Assembly (NCBI RefSeq): GCF_047948215.1
Contig: NC_134460.1
Span: 153,231,320-153,295,319 of the forward strand
Direction: 5' to 3'
Source: Lycorma delicatula
Taxonomy: Eukaryota > Arthropoda > Insecta > Hemiptera > Fulgoridae
Length of the DNA stretch: 64,000 nucleotides
Made by a program: the position numbers and the translations under genes. Of this stretch, positions 1-11,100 are shown piece after piece; the stretch's first letter is position 1; every line of letters starts with the position of its first letter. The notes under the pieces were generated by a model. It saw nothing but the letters and a program-made list of their open reading frames with translations. It was not told where the DNA came from and ran no database searches.

Positions 1-387
1 GTTTTAAAACTGATCGGATTAAGGCCCAAGATCTGTAAAAAAATTGGTAATCCTGTCATCAATTTAAAATGGCTGTCATTCATTTTATTTTTTTTAGGAG
101 GTTGTAAAAATCATTTGAAATGTACTACTAAATTTGTATTTCAACAAAGTTGAAATACAAAGTTGTATGAATCATATAAATTTTTACAGGTGGGTTGAAC
201 TTTAGAATGAGGTAAATAAGTGTAATCATAATTGATTGGGGTTATAAACTCAGCTGTAGAATTCCATGATGCATTACTTCAAGGAGACAGTTGTGGTAGA
301 AAGAATTGCTGAAAATTTTAATGCAAACAGTGATAGAGTTCACTCTTATTCATTACAAACTGAATCTCTGTAAAACATTTGCTAGAC

Positions 388-473
388 GGGTTGCATGCCT
401 TGCAACCCATTGCCTATGTTGGTAAATTGCCTATTTACCAACAGTCATAAAGGCACCTGTGGATAGTGCCTTT
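388..473. repeat. Three consecutive perfect hairpins
   Basis: Hairpin 1: GGGTTGCA, loop TGCCT, TGCAACCC (388-408). Hairpin 2: TTGGTAAAT, loop TGCCT, ATTTACCAA (419-441). Hairpin 3: AAAGGCAC, 9-nt loop, GTGCCTTT (449-473). The first two share the same 5-nt loop. They lie in the intron upstream of exon A, 170 bases before a LINE tail on the same strand. Function unknown; they may belong to an old transposon. Confidence 0.6.
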
Positions 474-641
474 GTCTTTCATTTGGAAGATTGAATCCAA
501 GTAAACTCCAGTCAAGCTTGATATTTTTCACACATTTAAAAATCCTTTATTCAGGATGGTAAAAAGTAGGAGGAAGCTGATAGCTGTAATTTGACCTCGC
601 CCTACAGTGACTAAAGAAAATTAATAAATAAATTTGTTGCA

Positions 642-1190
642 TTGTGCTTCTCAGATAGACTTATCATTATTGATCATGTGTTTCAAATTTCCATTAATTA
701 TAACGATAGTATTTTCGTTGCCCACAAAGCAAAATTTCTGGGTGTTTTATTAGATAACATATTTTCATGGTATGATCAGATTGATCTTTACCTTAATAAA
801 ACTCAAAGCTTGTCATTCTTATTAAGTGTTTATTAAATAAGTATCTACATATATTCCTGTATAAAGTATAATATCATCTCTTGGGGATCCTTTCAAAAGT
901 TAGAATAAGTTTTTAAAATACAAAAATGGGCTGTCAGATCATTATCTGGCACTCATAAATGTGAGTTGTTTAGATCAACATTTAGGAAATTGAGTGTATG
1001 ATTCCATTACAATTTTTAATAAATTGCCGAAGATTTGAAAAATCTTTCCACCAATTTCTTTAAAATACACGTAAAAGATTTTCTTTTACAGAAACAATAT
1101 CAGTCTATTGATGATTTTTTTTTTAAAACAGTAGTAATTTTTGGAATTCAGTGTATTTTTGGTAACAATATTTCATCTGTTTTTATTTAA
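642..1190 (+). mobile_element. Jockey/CR1-like LINE, 3' end of reverse transcriptase (degraded)
   Basis: The translation gives KFLGVLLDNIFSW and YDQIDLYLNKT, the post-catalytic LGV.LD..L.W motif of non-LTR RTs. After a frameshift, IISWGSFQKLE, IQKWAVRSLSGTHK and CELFRSTFRKL follow, typical of the Jockey/CR1 C-terminus. A last piece contains DFLLQKQYQSIDDFF. Several stops and shifts are present; the 5' part is missing. Confidence 0.75.
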
Positions 1191-1922
1191 ATAATTAATG
1201 TGGTTATTAATTAAATATATCAATTTTTTTTAATAATTCTCTATTATATTTTTTATATAACGTATTGTTATGTTCCAATCAAAATAAAGATTTATTTCAT
1301 TGTAAAATTGCTTCTTGTAAGGTTTTTTATCGTCATCATAGTGTTGTAGCTATTTTTGTGTTAGATTAGATTTTATTTGTAATTGAATACTTGCTTTTAT
1401 GTAATAGGCATCTCTGCATTAATTTCAATTTTTGTGCAATTCCCAAATAAATTAGAGACCTCGGACAGTTTTACCAATACAAAGAGATTGCTGTCCTGCT
1501 GATTCCTAATTAAAAATCAACTGCCTTATAAGTAACTAGAAGGTGCTAGTTGATGCTGCAGATTATCCCGAGTCGGACCACTTAGTACCTTGTAAACACT
1601 AAATGACCTAATTCTTATGGCATTCTTAAAAATAGGAGTAAAGAAAGGATAATAAAATTGGGTGGAAAGAAGAAGGGGTGTTTAACCCATAAGGGATTTC
1701 CTCTGATTACAGTCATTATCAAGATAATCTTGCACAGAACTCAAATGTTTTGGTGTTACTCCAACACATTGTAAAATAATGCTATTTTGTAATTACACAA
1801 ATAGATTTTTTTATAAAATATTTAGTTATACAGTGTAATTATTATGCAATCACTTGAAACATAATGTCATATTACTGTATTAAGTTTTTCTTTAGATTAC
1901 TTAGAGGGATTTCTGTTTTCAG
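1191..1922. other. Intron, no gene recognised
   Basis: AT-rich sequence up to the acceptor of exon A. The stretch around 1450-1700 has more G+C than its surroundings and may be a transposon remnant, but no coding motif or terminal repeat was seen. Confidence 0.4.
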
Positions 1923-2134
1923 GTTGTATTTATTAAGAAGATTAATCGTCGTAGAGTTACTGTTGCAGTTTTGTCGCATGTAAATAAAAATAATGCTACA
2001 CTAATTTCTCGTGATCAGGAAATGCCATATATTATAGTAACTGATGAGTATATTCAAAAAATTGGTTCTGTTGAAAAGGACTTATTGTATAAAGTTCATA
2101 TAAATAGTTGGGAAAGCTTAAAATGTGCTGAAGG
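1923..2134 (+). CDS. Dis3L2: Dis3L2 exon A (end of cold-shock domain 2), GC donor
   Basis: The exon opens after TTTTCAG in phase 0, reading [14 protein letters not shown], and runs to the [15 protein letters not shown] region that lines up with the end of cold-shock domain 2 in DIS3L2. Two donors are possible. GT at 2139 gives 216 nt in phase 0, which does not match the next exon. GC at 2135-2136, inside GCAAGT, gives 212 nt and phase 2. The GC choice fuses to exon B as an ungapped match to the family. The start was set by the acceptor; no upstream exon was recognised in 1-1922. Confidence 0.88.
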
Positions 2135-5100
2135 GCAAGTATAAATTTTTTTATTGTGTCCAAATTTCAGGGGTACCTTGACCATTGGGGTTCCATTAAC
2201 ACCTTAGGTTCACTTCATACAGGAGTAACCAGCTGCAGAACTGATACTGAGCTTATATTCTTTTATGAAGCAGCTAATTTCAAGTAAGAATCAAATGAAA
2301 CACATACAAGGAGTGGCTATTAAATAACAAGACTAATGCTATGAAATATTTCATTTTAAATTTATATGTATTTAGTTATTATCCACTTCAATATGCACCC
2401 CTCCTCTATCCCTACAATGCTCTGTGAATTTTCCATTGTTCAAAACAGTGTTGGAAGTCTTGTTCTGTGAGCTCTTTCATGACACGTGCTTCACAGCTTC
2501 AACGTTCTGAAATCTTTTTCCTTTTAATGCAGATTTGACCTTGAGGAACAGATAAAAGTCACATGTTGCCAGGTCAGGCAAATAAGGTAGATGGTCTAAC
2601 ACTGGGAAGTTATGCTTGGCTAGAAATGTTTTGACAGACCATGCAGTGTGAGCCGGTGCTTTGTCCTGATGAAGAACCCATGACTTGTTCTTCCACAATT
2701 CGGGTTGTTTTTTCTTATTTTTTTACAGAGTTGAGCAAGGACCTCAAGGCAATAATGTTGATTAATAGTTTGACCTTTAGGAACCCAGTGAAGGTACACA
2801 ATCATGTACACAACATCTTCTCGGCCATTTTGGAAACCCTTAAGCCACTTAAAAACCCGCACCCATGTAAATATTCATTGCCATATACTTTTTTTAATAA
2901 AAGATAAGTTTCAGTAGTGGTTTTCCAAGTTTCATATGTAATTTCACGACAATTCTTTGCTCTAATAAAACACTTATTTTTTTGGCAAAACAAAAAAACA
3001 GATGCTATCCAAACAGAGGCCAGACTAATATGTCTACAGAAACTGGAATGGCAACAATTGAAAGAGAAGGCTTCATGCTACACAGCTGTTGGTGATACAA
3101 ATTTGGCGCATGCAGAGTTCTTCTGTAGCAGCATTACTCTTGTTATTTAATAGCCACACCTCGTATTTGATTGACTCTTCATATGTATGGAGCTAGTTAC
3201 ATCAAAAAATCAACATTGGCTACAAGGTCTGTACATAATGTTTAAAAATGTCTTTAAGTTTTTTTTGGGGGGATACATATAACTTCCTGCTCGTATCTTC
3301 CTTCTAGTACACTCCTTACTTGATAGTGTTTCCACTTCTTGAAAAACCTGAAGTAAATCCTCCAGAACGATGCATAGTTCTGTCCAAGAAATTTCTTTTC
3401 ATCTCTGTTAATGCAAATCTCCATAAATATGTATCTAAACTTTAAAAACTAAACAATCTTTAATGCAAAATCAGAAATACAGAATAGAGGTTAAGTAAGC
3501 TGTCATTTTTTTTTTGTGTGTAAAGTTTACAAATTAACTCCAAGTTTTGCACCAGTAAATTGACTGAGAAACAGTGAATTCTGTTCATTTTCTGTCTTCT
3601 TCTTTAGAGTTGGGCATTTTGGTTGTTTTTGCCAAATGAAAACAAACTTTTCGTTGGAAAAAGCAACTGTTTGTCCAAACTGTTAGAAAAAACAGGTTGA
3701 ATTATTAATCTGTTAATGTTCATGACCACTTTTCCATTACATCGCTGCTAAATCTTTGATTTTTTGCATTTAAAAAAAACACTGTTTTTTCTTAATATTT
3801 TTTTCAACGCATTGGCTTAGACTGCAGGATATTTCACTTGACACCAGTGAATACTGTATATCATTTTATCACAAGATTTGACAGTTTTATGACCCTTTTA
3901 TTCTGCTGTTTAATATTATAGTATTTTCATAAAATTTATTTCATTTTTAAAATTGTTCAGTCTTAGCAATTAACTTATAGTTTATTTAATATCGATAAAA
4001 CAACTGTTATTCACTTCTCCTGGCAAACACTTTATTCACTTTACCTGTTTTCATTAAACTAACGTTCATTAGAGTGAGCTTACAGGCCTGTTCGTGATTC
4101 AATGTGCTTGCTATGCAGTACTGGACTACAGTATATGTAGTTCTTCCAAATAATTGTAGTAAGATGTGCCTTTATAACTTAAAAACACCTTTGCATCACT
4201 TTACGCATAGGATTTGAATTTTTTCTTGGTGGGACAATCCTGATGTTTCCATTCCAAATTCTGATATTTGAATTTCAGCTTAAAATGATGAATCCACATT
4301 TATCATAAGTTATTTTGCAATCTAAAAAAGCATCTTCTGCTAAAAACTGTTGTGTAAGCTCTTCTGTACAAATATGAATTCAGATGTATGTGAATTTGAG
4401 TAAACTGCCTCTGAATCCACCATGAACATGTTTAGTGGTAATTCAGCTTGGATAATGCAAATGAGAGTGCCAATTCTCATAATATTAATTTTAGCAATCT
4501 CCCAAATTTTTATGAATTTGTTCTTGTGAATAATATAATAATATTGTGAATAATATTAATGTGATTTTGAAAATCTCAGTCTAACTTCCATCGGTTATCA
4601 TTATGATGAAGTTCTGTGAACTTGTTTTGCTCGATTCAGTTCACTCGTAAAAATATGCACAGTTAATACACCTTTTAATATATTGTTTTAACATTCACTA
4701 GTGAATTTTGTCCAGTTTTACATTTCAGAAAATAAAACTCTTATTACAGCACGCTATTCTTTTACAACACAGATTTCAAGGAAAGCCAACATTTTAAAAT
4801 AAGCAAAGAAATTATTATAATAATCATTATAATATTGGACATTTTTTTTCAAACAGCTGATATGTTTTGTATCGGTAGTGCTAACTTGAACATCAGACAA
4901 TTTCAATTTATTCTATTAAATAATTTTTCTGCTGTTGCCATCTGTTTCTTTAATTATTATTGAACGACTCTTGTACATGATCATTTGATAAGTATTTCAA
5001 ATTCATTTGCACGATCCAATTCTGATGACTCGGAATGGATTGTACTTCTGCTTTTACATCAACCATAAAACAACAAGAGCTTGGCTACAACTAGATTTTA

Positions 5101-8100
5101 TGTGAGGTTTGCTGTCAAAATCTCATTCACAACTTTAGGAATGTGATCAGTTTCTTAACTGCACATCATAGTATGCTTAGAAATTATTTGAAATCTACAG
5201 GCCATCTCTGGCAATACCAAAGCATTTACTATTAAACAGTCTTGTAGCATTTACTACTCTTTTAGCTCCACTTGTATGAATGGAATGCAGAAATTTTTGC
5301 TGATAAATAAATTATAATATAATACATTATGATAATATATAATTTCATTTTTTTTTTTTTTTTAATTTTTCTCTAATTCCTCTGTTTGAGCCTAAAGCAA
5401 GAAAATTTATTGAGTTTTTTCCACATTTTTATATAAATCTCTGCCTGTAATGTAATAATTGTATGAGTAATAGATTGGTCTGTTAACCTTTGCATATTCA
5501 TACAAATTTTATATCATAATTTAAATAATTTAAAAAAAATAAAAATAAGAACTGACTTCAAAAATAAGAGTACTAAAAAGTTACCATTTAATTATATTTT
5601 TGTTTATTATTAAAGTAAAAGTATTTACAAAAAATAACTATTTGTATGATTTTTTAAGTTGGTGCCAGCCAACTCAAATTAAAAACATAAAGTTAGTACC
5701 TCAACCAACCACTAGGTGGCTAAACAGGATTCTTACATGTAAAATGGGATCTCAGATCATATAAGAGAGCATCTCACGATCATACATCATCTTAAATTTG
5801 CTAAGGTATACGTACTTGGTGATAATTTATGTACCTAAGTATGTATAAATTATTCTACATCGTATTTTTTATGTCACATGTTATTGTTGTATTATATTCT
5901 TGTACATCTCATTTTATTGTAATAAAACTTCTTAACCAATTTTGCATAGTTAGGAGAAGGATTTGTATTATATAGGTAATAGTTTTTAACATGTTGGCTG
6001 GCACAAACTTATAAATAATTATTTGTAATTATGTAGTATCTAGTACCTCCATATATAAATATATATATTATATTTTTATAATAAAAAACCAACTTGAACA
6101 ACCAGAATTACAAATTAAATGAATGACACTTATTATTATTATCTTTTTTTATTTCAAAAGCATTTTCGCAGAATCGCGCATCATCAGTTGTATATAAGAT
6201 ATATTTATATAAAATTACAAATCTAACATTAATTTTTTTAAATTAAAATTAAAAGATCACAATTATTAAAATTATAGTCATATATACAAAAACATATGAA
6301 GTCAATTAAATAAAATAACTACATGTATATAAATATGACCTCATTAAAAAATGTAAAAATAAAATAAAATAAATAGAAAATTTATATTATGTAACCTGGC
6401 CAGCCATTATTGTATTACTGAGTGGATTTGAATTAATTATATATATATATATATATATATTATTATATCTATTTTTATCTAAAAACATGGTGCCATGTGA
6501 GTGTCGTATTAATATCTATCTGAAAGTTGATCAAATTGGAAATTCTGTTGTATTTATATATAAAAAATCTCTCCAAAATGTCCAAATTTTTACTATTATT
6601 ATTAATTAAATAATTAATAATTATTATTTATTATTATTAATTAAATTTCTTGATTTCCACTATATCCAAATTTGTCCAAATATCAGATACTATATGTTTG
6701 TTATTAATAAGGTGGTCAGTAACATTAGATATATCCAATTTACAATTTTTATTATTTCTAATGTGTTCTAAAAATCTAGTTTAAAAGACCTATTAGTTTT
6801 ACCTGTATATATATATATATAAAATTATAAATAAAAATTTTTTTTTTTTTCTTCATGTGTCCGTGCTCAGGATATTGAAAGGTTGTTGACAATTTAGAAT
6901 GTTTATATATAATTACAGTTTATTGGTTTAAAATGTTCAAATTACAACCAGGCAAATTAATAATGATAACAGAGTTGATAAACACAATAATGATGATAAT
7001 AATAATAAGTGACAATAATAAAACAATTAATGAACACAAATGTTAATATAGTAATAACAACTACAATAATAATATAACTACTATAATAATAATAATAGTA
7101 GTGAATGATAATAATATTATTACATGTCAATAACAACAAAGTACCTGAATAAGATAACATAATCAAAACAGAAGAATGACATAAAAACAGACAAAATACA
7201 TAACGTAATCAACAAAGATAGCAATCAAAATATTACACATTCAATAGTGATAGTATGTCAATAGAAAATAGGAAAATACAGATTACACATAAGATAGAGT
7301 TCAAAATAAATAATCGTTCGGAATTTATTCCAGGTATATAAACAGAAAACTAGTATTCAGACCCATTAACTAAACAAACCACTGGTTGTAACCATTTTTA
7401 ACCACTAGCCTTGTATTAACAAACAAACTTATAAAATTCACTTGCAAATCCCTTTTGTTGTCTACGCTAACAGTTTATGAATGAAGTCTATTGCGTTAGT
7501 AGTATAAAAACCTCATATACAACTGCCATTTTCTTTGTTGGTTCTTTATTTGATTTTTTCGTTTGTTGAACGATTTCAATGATGAATGTGGGTTTGCAGT
7601 TGAATTTACATGGTGCAAGAGTGGATTTACTGAAAAATTCATAGTAAAACATGTGTTTGAGAAATAAAATACAATAAAGAACCAACAATCGGTTTAATCT
7701 GAGGGTATGTTTCCCACTGTTTCTAGTTAAATTTACAAGCTGAAAGAGTGGATTTATTGCAAAATACATAGTAAAACACAGGTTTGAGCTGCCTCTAAAA
7801 TTACAACAAAGAAATTGGCGGTTGAACCTGAGGGTCTCTTCACGGGTTTATTTGAATACATTAAAGAACGGCTACTTTCAATGATGAATATGTGTAAATT
7901 TATTTTTGAAACAGTTGATTTAATGAAAAATTCATAGTAAAACATAAATTTTAACTGCAGATGCCGTAATTAATTTATGATGATGTAGGTCATCATTATT
8001 TTCAGAGAAAGTGGGTGTTGTCAATTTTTAATTTTTTATAGTTGACAGCTAATTATTGACAGCTGATGTTATTTTATTTATATTTTACATAAGAAACGTG

Positions 8101-11100
8101 ATTTTTCAGACATATCTTTTATTAAATAAAAAAAGGGCATATCTCGACAACAATGTGTCCTAGGCCATTTTTAACGCGATTTTGAAAGGCTTAATCGAGA
8201 GGGTACTTTGCAATCATCCGGAATGATAGGTCCTAGTCCCATACATCTAGTTCCAACCGTTCTCAAGATACTAGCGTGAGCGAAATTCAAATATGTCAGT
8301 TTTCACTATCAATTTTTCAGTAAATCTACTGTTCCTTTATTTTGAAAATTTAAGAAAAACTATGATGATGTTCTACATCAATCAGTCATCATTACTTTCA
8401 ACGAAAACGAGGTTAACATCATTTTTCTGGTTAATGATACTTTTATTGTATATGTTCCTTCACATTTGTGAGACTAAAATAATTTCATATAAAGCTGCAA
8501 AATATAGTAAATTTATTGATACAACAGCTTTTACATCACAATTCATAGTTGGTTATAAATTTATTTTACAGTATTAACATACTATAGATTGTCTGTGACG
8601 TCAGGGGATTCCCTATAGCAGCTGTTAATAATTCATAATTAGTTTTTTTTATATATTGGTTTAGATAGATATTACAATAACATTGATCTTTAATCTCTAT
8701 ATAATGTAAATTAGAGTTTTTCTGCGCATGCGCAGTAGCATATTAATTGATGTAAGGAAAAAATAAAAGATAACATCTATTCACATGGTATTTTCACCAA
8801 TTTTAAGTTAATTATTGATATAAATATACACTAAAACACTAAAAAATTATGTCAAAATGGTGGGAAACAATTTAAAACATGGTATCCTAATAAAGAAAAG
8901 AATTAATTGAATTATACATTAATAAAGCCAACCCTCAGATTTGAGGATCGACTTTTTATGAGGTTAAAGATGATAATAAACATGAAACAACTAAAATTAT
9001 TACCAGTATGTACGTTTAAAAGAAACTATTACTTATCTTCATTTCGCATACATTAAAGAATGAAAAAAAAAAAACAACTGGCTGACTTTCGAAAAATTTG
9101 ACGGGGGGATATAGCTGTTTGTCGCCTTAATCCTCTCGGCTACACCAGGTACATGACTGTAGAGTGAAAATTGTATTACATAAGTTGTACGTTATTTTTT
9201 ACGTGTAATGAATGTTAAAAATATGATCATTACAATCGTTCACTTTATTTATATTAGATATGTTTTCATGTCTTCATGTCGGTTCGAAGTACTCAGCCCA
9301 AGTAAACAAAAAAAGTGCCTATTTAAAAAAGTCACCACGGAAAATATAAAACTTTTTGTTATTTCAAGTAGATCTTTTTTTTTTCAATCATAGTGTAATT
9401 ATGTTATAAATCTACATTTAATACATTATCTAAATATGGAACATCAATAACTTTATTTACGAATATAAAGACCTTTAGATTGATTAATTTCATTCAAATC
9501 TGATTTTGTAAAGATTATATAAATATATAAAATTTATTTTTATTCAAATACATTATTAGTTACAGTGAATTGATGTTAAAATATGTTTAAGTACAGTCTA
9601 ATTGTTAGAATCTGTAAACAATAAACTATCCAGTATTGATAGTATTATAATGTCTTCACAAAATTTGTTTTTCATTACAAGTTTTTTGTAACATAATTTG
9701 TTTTCTAGTGTCCTTTATTTCGACTTTTCTGTGTTTTTAGAGATTATATTTCTATTTATCTACTGATTTGTATTTATTAATTTTTTTTAAAAACCTACCA
9801 TATAAACCTTTTGTTTTTATATAAAAACAAATATATGCTATTATTTGAATAAAAACGATTTAATTGCACATCTAAAAATGATGTACATTTTACTGTAATA
9901 CTGTAGTACGGAAGACAAACTTTTACGATAGCTATGATATACTTGAAGTCTTTCATTCCAATTATATTCATGTAAGGGAATTTGATTTAACGCTAATAAA
10001 TTGAAAACAATAATATTATTATCGTTTTGATTCTTATATACGACTAAATTTAAAAATACTATTTTGTTTTATATGATAAAATAATTGATATTTTGACAAA
10101 TAAACGTCAATTGTATCCATATTGATTGCTGCCTTTGCAAATAATGAAATATCATTGGGATTTGTACTATCATTCAATATATTGCTTGTATGTTTTTTTA
10201 TATTTTATATTATAATATGTACGTGTAAAATTTTGTCTACTAGCGGTTTGCAATCTTTATCGTTTAACAGATGAATTAGAGATAAAAAAATATTCTCTAT
10301 ATATTTTAGAAAAAACTATTTTAGAAATTTGCTTACAAATTTCAGTCAATAAATGCTTTATTACAACAGGCACCACCCCAGTTTCCATCTGGTGTGTAAT
10401 ATACAACATTACACTTTTGAAATCTAAACCTAATAAAACGTTTAAATATAAACATGTCATAATTCGTAACTGTCTTTCAGATAAACTTTATTGTTTTGTT
10501 ATTTAGACATTCTTTGTAAATTTCTTTATACAAATGTGGAGATATAAATATAATTGTTTGCAATCTAATATATAAAGAATATTTATTATAAAAAATGTTA
10601 TTATTGTTTTAAATTTTTATACAATTCAACTACCATTTCATAAGTACAATCAATTTGATTTATGTTGAACATAAACGAACTTCTTTTGATAAAAGAGGAT
10701 TTCTTTTGTTTTCTAAATTTTCTTTTTGATATACCAATTCATAAGCAATATATTTGATGCTGCGTTTTTAAATTGCGAATTACATATATTTAACTTACGA
10801 CAATTTTTTCATATGTTCAATATAATTTTTATTTAAAGTTTTATTTTTACTTTTAAATTTATAATCAATAATGTTTACAGTTTCTTGTAATTTTGAATAT
10901 AACAATGTAAGATATTCGGATGTATTGTTTGTAGAATCATCATATCTTTCTAAAATATCTGCAATTCATAAACATGAGATCATTTTAATACATAATTACT
11001 ATTATAATAAATAAATTATAAAATCGGTTTTGAACCATTGATGAAGTTTGATAATAATTTATTTTTTACATACAGTTGAAATACAATAAAGTAGCACACA

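Larger units (their letters stand above)
6150..6835 (-). mobile_element. Penelope-like element, GIY-YIG endonuclease end and 3' region
   Basis: The minus-strand translation from about 6830 to 6650 gives [34 protein letters not shown] and [10 protein letters not shown], preceded by YTGKT. This is the C-terminal part of a GIY-YIG nuclease as found fused to Penelope-like RTs. A 3' untranslated stretch follows to a stem-loop (6164-6188) and an A-rich end. An AT microsatellite interrupts it. Broken. Confidence 0.72.

Noticed and set aside
1..1922. An upstream Dis3L2 exon inside the window
   Set aside because: No stretch resembles cold-shock domain 1 or the start of cold-shock domain 2 with suitable splice sites; the preceding exon is probably outside the window.
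2139..2144. GT donor at 2139 as the end of exon A
   Set aside because: It leaves phase 0, incompatible with exon B, and adds a residue that breaks the ungapped family alignment. Kept only as a possible alternative site.
6957..7166. 69-residue minus-strand ORF rich in Tyr and Ile
   Set aside because: Produced by an AAT-type low-complexity tract.
9055..9160. Functional tRNA-Ser gene
   Set aside because: Only the D-arm/A box fits; the T-arm and acceptor stem do not pair.
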